From contig NC_014751.1 in the NCBI RefSeq assembly GCF_000183365.1, forward strand, positions 682,001-746,000: DNA of 64,000 nt, read 5' to 3'. Positions within the stretch are counted from its first letter, which is position 1; each line of letters begins with the position of its first letter. Below are positions 1-8,861 of the stretch, piece after piece. This DNA is from Mycoplasma leachii PG50. Its GTDB lineage: Bacteria > Bacillota_I > Bacilli_A > Mycoplasmatales > Mycoplasmataceae. Both the position numbers and the translations under genes were made by a program. The notes under the pieces are model-generated. The model ran no database searches. It saw only the letters and a list, made by a program, of their open reading frames with translations, and was not told the DNA's origin.

Positions 1-459
1 AAATCTATTAAAAACACTATAAGCTAAATTAATAAGTAGAAAACTTACTAAAACATTTATTGCTAAAATCAAAATTATTAAAAAATATTGTGAGATAAAA
101 AATTTATTTCTACTAACTTGATTTGTTAAAACAATATAGGTAGTCTTATCTTCTAAATTTTTATTAAAGAAAAATTGAATCATTTTTAAAATAAGGACAA
201 ATAATAAACAGCAAGTAAAAAATAGTATGTAAAAATTGAAGATAATCACTCTATTTTGTCCTGTTTTAACAAAAGCTAAAAGAACACCTATTAAAAACGA
301 TATAAGAATATTAGAAAAGTTTAAGATGCAAAACAAACGTTCTTTTATTAGATTTTTTAAACAAAATCTGATTAATTTTCTAAAGGGAATTCTTTTATAT
401 TTAATTAGTTTAGAATTAGTAGAATTGTTTATTTTAGAATTATTAGAGAGTTTTTGCAT
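1..459 (-). CDS. ABC transporter permease, N-terminal part (runs off window)
   Basis: The minus-strand frame opens at ATG 459-457 and stays open for 153 codons to the window edge. After a polar, Asn/Ser-rich start of about 45 residues come hydrophobic stretches near residues 46-64, 75-95 and 125-148, separated by charged segments. This pattern fits the first part of a multi-pass permease. It follows ABC ATPase remains on the same strand at 1.3-3.2 kb, so a permease partner is plausible, but no family motif is visible in this fragment. The rest lies outside the window. Confidence 0.6.
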   Translation of the reverse strand, partial: MQKLSNNSKINNSTNSKLIKYKRIPFRKLIRFCLKNLIKERLFCILNFSNILISFLIGVLLAFVKTGQNRVIIFNFYILFFTCCLLFVLILKMIQFFFNKNLEDKTTYIVLTNQVSRNKFFISQYFLIILILAINVLVSFLLINLAYSVFNRF

Positions 460-505
460 AAATTAAATATGCTCCTATAAACCTAATAAGTTAAAATTCG
501 TTTTA

Positions 506-1078
506 TTAGTTATTAACCAGTTTTTCTAAAAGTAACATTTCACGTAATTTATTTTGTTCATCTTTAATTTCTTGTTTTAGTCTTTCTAATTCTAAAATAC
601 TTTCTTTTTGTTTTAGTTTACTATCAAAACTTTCTAGTTTTTCATTAAGCATTTTTTCAAAATAAAGCTCTTTTTTAAATTCTTATAGTTCTTGTTTTTG
701 AGATAAAATATCAGACTTTAGTCTATTAAATTCTTCATTTTTTAAAAACTGATTAACATCATTAGAGTTATTTTGATGAATTTGAGATTTTAAATAAGAA
801 ATTTGATCCTTTAATTGATCAAATTGATCATTTAAGGGTGAACTACTTTTAAAAGAATCAAAATGATTTTTTAGTTTAGTTTTACAAGGATTATTCATAT
901 TTTTAATTTCTTTATAAAGTGTGTGATTAATTTTATTAGTTTGTTTACTAATAAAATCTTTTAAATCTAAAACACTACTTTGATCAGTATTTAGTTGATC
1001 TATTTTGTCTAAAAAATCTTTTTTAATTTCACTAACACTATTAATTTGAGCTTTTAGTTCATCTACAAAAAAATTCAT
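506..1078 (-). pseudogene. Coiled-coil protein with an internal stop codon
   Basis: From ATG 1078 the minus strand encodes 131 residues rich in Lys, Asp, Glu, Gln and Leu with heptad-like spacing, then TAA at 683-685. The same frame continues without another stop for about 58 more coiled-coil residues to TAA 506-508. It therefore reads as one 190-residue gene with a single nonsense change. The start sits two bases from a 25-base sequence shared with 24.7 kb that may be an IS end. Family not recognised. The 131-residue product could still be made. Confidence 0.5.
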
Positions 1079-1080
1079 AG

Positions 1081-1105
1081 GACACTGCCATAGGTTTTTG
1101 AGAAA
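1081..1105. repeat. 25-base sequence shared with 24735-24759 (possible IS end)
   Basis: These 25 bases, starting GACACTGCC, occur as a perfect reverse complement at 24735-24759, and the nine-base core recurs at 32630-32638. All three sites lie at breakpoints or next to IS debris, which suggests the end of an insertion sequence. The element is not identified. Confidence 0.5.
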
Positions 1106-1315
1106 AAATTAATATACTTTGTAAAAGACAAATAATCTAATATTATTTAACATAAAAATTAATAAAATTTCAAACAAATTATCATTTTTTTAATTTTTGA
1201 GCATAGAAAAAACAATAAAATGATATTTTTTATAACATTTTATCCATATTATTGATTTTTAAAACTAATACATGTAAAATTATTTTTTAATTTCATAAAG
1301 TAAGAAAATGATAAT

Positions 1316-1860
1316 TTAAACTTTTTTTGAAAAGTTTGTAAAAAATTTAAAAATTTTTATGAGAGGTTGATAATAAAAATTTGACTTAGTTTGTGTTTTT
1401 AAATAATTGTATTCAGAACATCAATATATTAATTTTTGTAAGTAATTTTTAAATGATGTAAATTTTTTTCTAAGTTTGTATTTTCATTTTTTAATCAATG
1501 AATGAAATATCTCTATGATAACATTATCTGAGCAGCTATAAGTTCTTCCCATACTTATAGTTATTTTATTTTTATAGGCTCACTTTTGGTATTTTTTAGA
1601 AAAATAAACTGAACCGTGATCTGAATGCATAATTAGGTTATCTTTTCATAAATTGTCTTTAATAAGTTGTCTTTTAAAGCCTTTCATATTTCTCATAATT
1701 AATTCAGTATCATTTTTAAAACTAAATTTAACATCAATTATTCTTCTAGTTGTAGCTTCTAAAATTGTTGATTGGTAGAACTTTATACCAAAAATGCTAT
1801 GAAAAGTAACATCAGTGTAAAAAACCTTATTTTTACCATAAATATTTTCTAGATTGCTTT
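1316..1860 (-). mobile_element. IS3-family OrfB C-terminal remnant
   Basis: The segment encodes the second half of an rve-type integrase core. A conserved YTDVTFHS block (first Asp) is followed by IIDVKFSF, then HSDHGSVYFSKKYQKWA (second Asp) and a region matching the usual DN.xxExF (final Glu). TGA is read as Trp. The N-terminal half and OrfA are absent, so it cannot move on its own. It is joined in frame to the ABC ATPase upstream. The downstream 235 bases to 1081 hold no gene and may be the rest of the element. Confidence 0.75.
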
Positions 1861-3152
1861 GATTAACTTGTTGTTTTAAATTATTGATTTCATTAAACAT
1901 ATTTAAAAATGTTTTTTGCAATAAATTATTAATTAAATTAACTGATTGAATATTATTATTGTTATTATTATTGTTATTATCTAATATCTCAACTTCTAAT
2001 TGTTCAGAAGCTGAATCACGCTGATTGGTTACATTTGAATTATTTAAAGTTTTATCAAAACTAATTGATTGGTTAAAATTAGAGTTTAAATTAATATCTG
2101 GTTGATATTTAGGTTGATATTTAGGTTGATGTTTAGTGATCTTATCTTCTAAAGCTTTTTTAATTGCATCAATATTAATAGATAAACTAGCAATACTTTT
2201 TATTTGAAAATTGTTTTTTTCTAAAATATTTAAAGCATCACTAAAAACTTGATGTTCTTTTAAACCAATTACTAAAGAATTAGAATCACTATCTAGATTA
2301 AAAGTTAAAATATCATTTTGATTTAAAATTTTTTCTACTTCATCTAGTAATATATTATTTTCGAATGTAATCTTTGTTTTTTTATACAAATTTAGTTCTT
2401 GTTTAGTACCACAAAATAGTAATTTACCTTTTTCTAAAATTACAAAGTTTTCTATAATATCATAAACTTCATCTATATTATTAACAGTTAAAATTATTGT
2501 ACTATTTGATTTTCTTCTAAATTCATCTAAGATTTTATAAATTTGATTTCTTCAATGAGAATCTAAGTTAGCTCCAGGTTCATCGCATACTAAAATTCTA
2601 GGTTCTTTTATAAAACATAAAAATTAAGTTAACACGATTTTTCATCCCTCATGAAAAGCTTTTTAAAGGTTTATCTTTATATTCTCATAAATCAAATTTT
2701 TTCAATCAATATTCTAGTCTGGTTTTAACTAGTTTTTGTTCTAAACCCATAACATAGCACATATTGTATAAAAAATCATAAGCTGAGATTGAGTACAAAG
2801 AAAAGTCCATTTGTGAATAAAATCCAATATCAGAATTATTTTGGATTGAATCGCTATCTTTTCTTTCTTTTTGGTTAATAAAAATGTTTCCTTGATAATT
2901 AATACTTGTTCCTAGTAGTGAGTTAATAAATACACTTTTACCAGATCCACTACTTCCTAATAAAGCAGTAATTTTCCCTTTTTCAATATTAAATGAAAAC
3001 GGACCAATTTCTATATCTTTAAACTTTTTATAAAAATTATCAACTACTATACTATATTTATCACTTTTCATTTTCACATTAGCACGTAGTTTTTCAAAAA
3101 CATTTCCTACCATATCTTCCCTTGTACTAATATATGCAGATTTGAAACCCAA
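1316..3152 (-). pseudogene. ABC transporter ATPase, frameshifted and fused to an IS3 transposase tail
   Basis: The N-terminal half has a Walker A motif (GSSGSGKS) and reads WGMKNRVNLI up to about 2625. There an A5 run at 2619-2623 puts the frame out by one; with one base fewer it would read ILCFIKEPRILVCDEPGANLD, that is signature, Walker B and D-loop. The second frame continues through an ABC C-terminal region with an Asn run to about 1860. It then passes in frame into the C-terminal half of an IS3-family OrfB, with HSDHGSVYF and the SCSDNVIIEIFHSL region, ending at 1316. The gene is thus broken twice: a homopolymer indel and loss of its 3' end to an IS remnant. The start at 3152 is uncertain; Met at 3071 is an alternative. 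Confidence 0.75.
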
Positions 3153-3220
3153 CTAGACTACATTTTATTTAGTTTATGTTTTGTATTCTTGGTTGCTTCA
3201 AATCTTATTTTTAATTTTAC

Positions 3221-3237
3221 AAAAAAAAAAAAAAAAA
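3221..3237. repeat. A17 homopolymer upstream of the ABC pseudogene
   Basis: A run of 17 A (T17 on the coding strand of the ABC pseudogene) lies about 70 bases upstream of its start. Such runs vary in length by slippage. There is no clear promoter alignment. Confidence 0.6.
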
Positions 3238-3285
3238 CAAACCTTTAAAAGCTCGTTAACAAGTTCTTTAATGTTGATAAGTATA

Positions 3286-3314
3286 ATAAAAAGCCTATAG
3301 AATAGGCTTTATTA
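3286..3314. terminator. Hairpin with flanking A/T runs
   Basis: AAAGCCTAT and ATAGGCTTT pair around a three-base loop, with A and T runs on both sides, so it could stop transcription either way. It lies between the lipoprotein gene terminator and the ABC pseudogene. Confidence 0.6.
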
Positions 3315-3364
3315 TAAGAAAAGAATTTTTAAATTTTTTTTTATTTTTTTATTAAAAAAATTAA

Positions 3365-3392
3365 AAAAGGCATATTTTTATACGCCTTTTAG
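3365..3392 (-). terminator. Terminator of the lipoprotein gene at 3403
   Basis: AAAAGGCATA pairs with TACGCCTTTT just past the stop codon. On the minus strand the stem is followed by a T-rich tract. Confidence 0.75.
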
Positions 3393-3402
3393 TCTTAATA
3401 TT

Positions 3403-4116
3403 TTATTTCTTTTTCTTTTTTAAACTTCTATAAATAATAAATCCTGAAGAAGCTAATAAAGCTACTGAAAGTAGAGAAAGACCAACATAAACTCCTACTT
3501 TTGATTCAATTTCAATTTCAACAGGATTTCCTGTATAAGTACTATCAGATGACTTTATAGAAACTTTTTCATCTTTTCTTTCAATTGATAATTTAGAAGT
3601 ATTTAAATTTGATTTAGGATTTAGTTTATCAATTGCTTTTAAAATTGTATCATCTTTATTATCTGCTAAACCTTTTAATTTTTTTACTTGAATTAATTTC
3701 TCTAAATTATTATTTACTTCAAAAATTACAGTTACTGTTTTTGTTTCATTACCATTATTTGTAGCTTTTAATTCAATAACAGCACTATCGTTTAAATTAC
3801 CATTACTTGTATTTGTAGTTGTGTCATTAGCTGAACCAGTAGCAGAAACACCATTTCCATTACCTTTAACACTTACAGTTACTTTTTTTTCGTCAATAGA
3901 ATTTTGCTTAATAAAAGCTTTTTTAATTATTTCATTGTCTTTTTTACTAATAAAACCTAAATCTTTTTGCTTAGCAATTTTTGTTAAATCAACTTTTTCT
4001 TCACCCTTATTTTCATTAGGCATTTTTGTTTTATCAGATGTATTACATGCAACAACTGCAACTCCACTTGTAGCAATTAAACCAATAGAACCTAATATTG
4101 TTAATAACTTCTTCAT
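3403..4116 (-). CDS. Lipoprotein with C-terminal membrane anchor
   Basis: A 237-residue protein. The signal peptide MKKLLTILGS leads to lipobox VVAC with Cys24, so the N-terminus should be lipidated on the outer face of the membrane. The middle, about residues 40-200, is rich in Lys, Asn, Thr and Ser with no known domain. It ends with a hydrophobic helix (about 208-230) and a Lys run, so the protein may be held at both ends. The leader resembles the Vmc-like genes nearby, but the upstream region lacks their TA-repeat promoter. RBS AAAGGATAG precedes the ATG. It has its own terminator and is probably monocistronic. Confidence 0.8.
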   Translation of the reverse strand: MKKLLTILGSIGLIATSGVAVVACNTSDKTKMPNENKGEEKVDLTKIAKQKDLGFISKKDNEIIKKAFIKQNSIDEKKVTVSVKGNGNGVSATGSANDTTTNTSNGNLNDSAVIELKATNNGNETKTVTVIFEVNNNLEKLIQVKKLKGLADNKDDTILKAIDKLNPKSNLNTSKLSIERKDEKVSIKSSDSTYTGNPVEIEIESKVGVYVGLSLLSVALLASSGFIIYRSLKKKKK

Positions 4117-4303
4117 TTCTATCCTTTCATAGGCTAATAGAATATTAATATCATCAAAAATTATTATATACTATCTACTAAAATCCAACCATAAAATTAA
4201 ATACAAAATACATAGTATTTTACAAATACAACAATATTAATAAAACAAATAAAAAAACCTTAAACTATATTAAATTAAATTTAAGGTTAAACTATAAAAT
4301 AGT

Positions 4304-4960
4304 TTAATTAGTTTCAAGTTGTTTGATTTTACTTACTACTTTTAAATAATCATTCTCATTAAATAATAATGAACCAACAACTATTCAATCTAATTGACAA
4401 TCAATTAATTTTTTAATATTTTCTCATCTAACTCCACCATCTATTTGAAATTTTAAATGAGGATATTTAAGTTTTAATTCTTTAATTAAATTTAGTTTAG
4501 TTCAACTAGATTCTTCAAACTTTTGTCCAGTAAATCCTGGTTTAATTGACATAAAAGTAACCACTTCTATTTCATTTAATATTTTTTTAATATCATTAAT
4601 TTCATTATTAAGATCTAAAGCAATTCCGGGTTTTAAATTATATTTTTTAATTTCATTAATTCATAACTTAGCCTGGTTTAAATCATTAATAGCATTATAA
4701 TGAAATGTTAAATAATCAGCATTTTTAAATAGACTAATTTTATCTAATAAATCAATTCCCATAATATGAACTTCAATTATTAAATTTGGAAATTGTTGTT
4801 TAATTTCATCAACAAGTTTATTTGATAAAGCATAATTTTTAACAAACACACCATCCATTACATCAAAATGAATTTGATTAATTTGTGCTTTTGTTAAATT
4901 AGTTATTTCTGTTTTTAAATCAATTAGATTTGCACAATAAATTGATGGAACAATTTTCAT
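4304..4960 (-). CDS. rpe: Ribulose-phosphate 3-epimerase
   Basis: A 218-residue TIM-barrel protein of normal length for the family. It interconverts ribulose 5-phosphate and xylulose 5-phosphate in the cytoplasm. Family signatures are visible: PSIYCAN near the start, HFDVMDG with the catalytic Asp, MSIKPGFTGQKF for phosphate binding, and FQIDGGV with the second Asp. Two TGA codons are read as Trp. Its ATG overlaps the stop of the upstream PTS gene (TAATG), so the two are translationally coupled. In this operon the enzyme may finish breakdown of the ascorbate-type substrate to xylulose 5-phosphate, which feeds transketolase (18.9 kb). An allulose-type epimerase is possible but less likely. Confidence 0.9.
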
Positions 4961-6768
4961 TAACTTAAAAATTCCTTAATCTTTTGTTTAGCTTGATCTT
5001 GATCTAAAAGATTTTCTAAAACAATTTTACGTTCAAAGTTAATACTATTTTGCAAATCTATTCCACAAACTACAGCTAATATAGTTTCATCAGTTGGATC
5101 AAATGAATTTAAATTAGTATGTGTTATTTGTATTGGTAAATCTAATTCTTTAATAACATTTTTTAAATTCATTTCAATTAGCAATGATGAACCTAAACCT
5201 TGACCACAAACAGCAACTATTTTATATTGTTTTTTAAGATCATATTTTGATATAAGCTTTTGATCTTTATTAATAATTTCATCTTTATTGTTATTATCTA
5301 GTTTTTTAACTAAATTAATTTTTTTAGTTAAAAAACTATAAATTGGTAAGATTAATCAACTTATTATACTAATTATTAGTAAAACTCAAATAGCACTTTT
5401 AACTCCAATTAATCTTAATAAAACTCCAATTGGTAACCCTAATAAAAAGTCTCCATCTCCTCAAGCAATATGTTGATTGTTATTAGAAATGTTTGGAATT
5501 AATTGTAAACCAATAAATAAGAACGGAACAAATGAAATAATTAATCCATTAACAAAAGAACCAATAACAGCTCCTTTAATACCACCTGTTGAATTTCCAA
5601 AAACCCCACAAGTAGCACCAACAAAAAAGTGTGGAACAATACTTGGAATAATAATAATTCAAATATCTACATTAATTCCTTTTAAATTAACAATTAAAAT
5701 TGTTATCCCCATTGCTATAATTCCACCAATAAATGATGAAATAAACCCAATTAGAACTGCATTTGGTGCATAAGGAAATACAATTGGACAATCTAAAGCT
5801 GGTTTTGCATCTGGAACTACTTTTTGTGAAATCCCTTGAAATGATGGAATAATTTCAGCAATAAACATTCTTACTCCAATTAAAACAATTTCAACTCCTG
5901 CTGCAAATGTTAAAGATTGTAATAATCCTTGTGCAAAAACATCTTTTCCATTATCAATAATTTTATGATCAACCATTTGCTCATATCCATGAACTATAAA
6001 AGTAGTAAAGTAAATTATCAAATAAAGCAATAACATAGTTATACCAATAGCTACATTAGTATTTCTTAAAAATGCTAGTCCTTTTGGAAAATTAACATCT
6101 TCAGTAGAACGTGATGGTTTTTTACTAATTTTTGTTATTCCTAATCCAATAATTGCTGATAATCAATAACCAAGTGAACCAGTATGTCCTAGTGCTAAAT
6201 TATCATTTTTAGTAATTCTAATAACATGATTATTTAATAAAGCTGGGGTTAACACCATATAGATAGAAACTAGTAAAGCTCCAGAAATTACTACGGTTGT
6301 TAAATTTTTTACTTCATCTAAATTTAGACCAGCAACATGCATTACACTTGCAAACATTGTTGAAAAATAAAACAAAACATGACCTGTTAAATAAATATAT
6401 TTAAATTTACTAATTCTGGCTAAAACTATATTTAAAAACATAGCACAAATCATAATTAGTGATCCAGTTAAAACTATTTTTGAAATATTTAAAAATAAAC
6501 CTGGTAAAACATCATTATTTGCAATAGCTCCAGATCTTTGAAATAATAAGTTAAAAGCAAAACCTAGTTTTTGAATAGAACCAGCAATAATACCAGCTCC
6601 ACCACCAATAATTAAAAAACCAATAGCTGTTTTAATTGTTGAAGTTAAACTTTCTGTAAATTTCTTTTTTTGTAATAAAGAACCAATAAAAGCAAATAGT
6701 GCTACTAATATTGCTGGAGTTCCAATAAATTCAGTAAAGAAATTTAAAACATATTTTCCAAAATCCAT
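4960..6768 (-). CDS. ulaA: PTS ascorbate-type IIC-IIB fusion
   Basis: A 602-residue fusion. Residues 1 to about 480 form a multi-helix IIC permease of the SgaT/UlaA type with many Gly-rich membrane segments ([24 protein letters not shown]-like [11 protein letters not shown]). After a charged linker a IIB domain begins at about 510 with [12 protein letters not shown], whose Cys is the phosphorylation site. IIC and IIB are usually separate proteins (UlaA, UlaB). RBS AAGGAG lies seven bases before the ATG. It sits between the IIA gene and rpe. Substrate is inferred as L-ascorbate from family alone; no UlaD-like decarboxylase is seen here. Confidence 0.88.
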
Positions 6769-6779
6769 ATTAACTCCTT

Positions 6780-7229
6780 CTACTTATCATATTTTTGTAA
6801 AACTATTAATATATCTTGTGTGTTATTAACTTTTTCTAATTCATTTGTAAAATCTTTATTATTAAATAAAACTGCAAATTTTTGTAAAAGATCAATGTGT
6901 GAATGATTATCTTTTGCAAATAATGACAGACAATATTTAACATGATATCTTTGCTCTTGTTTAAAAATTACAGGATATTTAAAAACAGTTAAACTAATAG
7001 CATTATTTTTATCTTTTCATTTCTCTTTTGGTGTTAGGTGAAGTAAAGCTATTTGTGAAGCAATGATATAATATGGACCTATTTTATTTGTTAGTTCTAT
7101 TATTTCTTTTGAAAAATCATCATCAACATAATGATTTTTTACTAATAATTCATTAGCAACTTGTATAGCTTGTTGTCAAGAAGTGATTTTTGTATCTATA
7201 TAAGTTACAAGTTCTTTTTTAAATAGCAT
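6780..7229 (-). CDS. ulaC: PTS IIA component (UlaC-like)
   Basis: A 149-residue protein of the mannitol/fructose-type IIA fold. It carries phosphate from HPr to the IIB domain. The likely phospho-His is in the segment IGPYYIIASQIALLHLTPKEK, matching the family's conserved His after a Pro/Ile-rich strand. Its stop is followed 11 bases later by the IIC-IIB start, so it is the first gene of a IIA, IIC-IIB, rpe operon. The residues around the His differ from the usual HA(R/H) form; Leu-Thr follows it. Confidence 0.8.
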
Positions 7230-7341
7230 AATACCTTTCTAATTTTGATAACACACTTTAATTTTATAATTCATAATAGTGAATAAAAAATTAAAAAGTA
7301 AAACATCAATAATAATTAATTTTTAAACTTGGATAAAAAAA

Positions 7342-7362
7342 GAAAGGTTTCCAACCTTTCAC
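7342..7362 (-). terminator. Terminator after the broken Vmc-like gene
   Basis: GAAAGGTT pairs with AACCTTTC over a three-base loop, followed on the minus strand by a T run. It separates the lipoprotein locus from the PTS operon. Confidence 0.7.
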
Positions 7363-7395
7363 TTTACAAAATATTTAAATGTGTATCTTTTTTTA

Positions 7396-7884
7396 CTATA
7401 ATCCTAAAACATTATAACCATCTACATCAATATTTATACCTAAAGAATCTGTTGTTAATGATGATTTAGGTGTTTTTTTGAAGTTTATCTAATTTTTCTT
7501 TAGCTAATTTTAATTCTTCTTCAGCTTTTGTAACTACTTTTCTAGTTGCTTCTTTTTTATCTGGAGTAACTTTTTCTAACGCTTGTTTAGCCTCATCGCC
7601 TCATCAACTTTCTTTTGAGCAGCTGCTACAGCTTCTTTTGCATCATTTAATTTAGCTGCATCTGTAGATATTTTTTGATTAGCTTTATCATCCTGCATTC
7701 CACCATCATTTTCAGTTTCTCCATGTGGTTGAACTTCAGGATTTCCACTATCACTTGGTTTTTCACTACCATTATTATCTGTGTTTGAGCTTGTATTGGT
7801 TCCTTTATCACCACATGCAACTGCAACTGCCGCTGTTGAAGCTACCATACCAATTGAACCTAGTAAAGTTAATAATTTTTTCAT
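7396..7884 (-). pseudogene. Vmc-like lipoprotein gene, doubly frameshifted
   Basis: The leader MKKLLTLLGS and lipobox AVAC match the other Vmc-like genes. The reading frame continues for 102 residues, then fails where GCCTCATC is repeated in tandem (7590-7597 and 7598-7605). Removing one copy restores KKVDEAKQALEKVTP and a Lys/Ala/Glu-rich helix-forming tail. A second slip occurs in a T7 run at 7473-7479; with one base fewer the frame continues to a natural end (GINIDVDGYNVLGL) at 7396. As it stands only a short secreted fragment could be made. Its promoter has five TA units and is probably off. Confidence 0.75.
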
Positions 7885-7949
7885 TAATTATCCTTTCAAA
7901 AAACCGGTTATTTTAGCTACATATTATGTATTCTATATAGCTGAAATTC

Positions 7950-7968
7950 ATTATATATATAATGTCAA
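7950..7968 (-). promoter_or_regulatory. TA-repeat promoter, 7-base spacer
   Basis: TTGACA (7968-7963) and TATAAT (7955-7950) are separated by only 7 bases, a TA tract of 5 units. The shared leader with an AGCTAYAT/ATGTAGCT hairpin follows. Predicted off, because about 17 bases are needed. Confidence 0.7.
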
Positions 7969-8069
7969 GCATTTAGCAGGATTTGTCTAAACCTTATAGT
8001 TGAAATAAGTTTTATGTTTGTTTTTTAAAAATCTATTTTTTTTAACTAAAAACTAAGTATTTTTTTATA

Positions 8070-8102
8070 TAAAAAAGAAGGATCTCTTTAATCCTTCTTT
8101 TT
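8070..8102 (-). terminator. Terminator after the Vmc-like gene at 8138
   Basis: AAAAAAGAAGGAT pairs with ATCCTTCTTTTTT over a short loop. It is a strong stem with A and T runs on both sides. Confidence 0.8.
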
Positions 8103-8137
8103 TAGCTTATATAAATATTAATTTATTCAAAACTTAA

Positions 8138-8464
<327 letters not shown>

Positions 8465-8529
8465 TAATTATCCTTTCAAAAAACCGGTTATTTTAGCTAC
8501 ATATTATGTATTCTATATAGCTGAAATTC

Positions 8530-8548
8530 ATTATATATATAATGTCAA
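8530..8548 (-). promoter_or_regulatory. TA-repeat promoter, 7-base spacer
   Basis: TTGACA (8548-8543) and TATAAT (8535-8530) with five TA units between and within. Predicted off. The bases just upstream (CAATCGTT, GTATATAT) match the flank of the plus-strand copies at 52.6 and 54.6 kb, not that of its left-hand neighbours. Confidence 0.7.
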
Positions 8549-8550
8549 GC

Positions 8551-8765
8551 ATATATACATGGTTTTTGAACGATTGAAGAAATAACTAATGAAAACACGT
8601 ATCCTCTTCCATCTGTTAGATTCTTTACTAATTGGTTATAAAGATGGTAATTCTACTGCTATTAATATGGGGTTTAAAGATAATTTTTCATGAATTCCAA
8701 CTGGCAGATGAGCTTCACTTAAATTTGTAAAGAAAAAGGAATTACTAGAAATTTTAAAAATTTAA
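8551..8765 (+). pseudogene. Fragment of the phosphoglycerate kinase 3' end
   Basis: The plus-strand frame from 8589 to 8765 encodes [20 protein letters not shown] followed by LKFVKKKELLEILKI. The complete pgk at 55.1 kb ends with [20 protein letters not shown] then [15 protein letters not shown]. The catalytic GGGDS loop is degraded and the frame upstream is broken, so this is a dead copy. It lies tail to tail with a Vmc-like gene, with the same kind of hairpin between, exactly as at 55 kb. It therefore marks a segmental copy of the Vmc-pgk junction. Confidence 0.85.
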
Positions 8766-8800
8766 AATAAATAAAATAGAAGTAGTTAATATAAGATAAT

Positions 8801-8833
8801 AAAAACTCACTTGTTAAAATAAGTGAGTTTTTA
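8801..8833. terminator. Bidirectional terminator between pgk fragment and Vmc-like gene
   Basis: AAAAACTCACTT pairs with AAGTGAGTTTTT. It corresponds to the hairpin at 55028-55060 between the intact pair. Confidence 0.8.
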
Positions 8834-8861
8834 TTGTAAAGCTATTGCTTTGTAAAATATT

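Noticed and set aside
3821..4132. Plus-strand hydrophobic frame opposite the lipoprotein at 3403
   Set aside because: It lies wholly within the lipoprotein gene, antisense, without a ribosome site.
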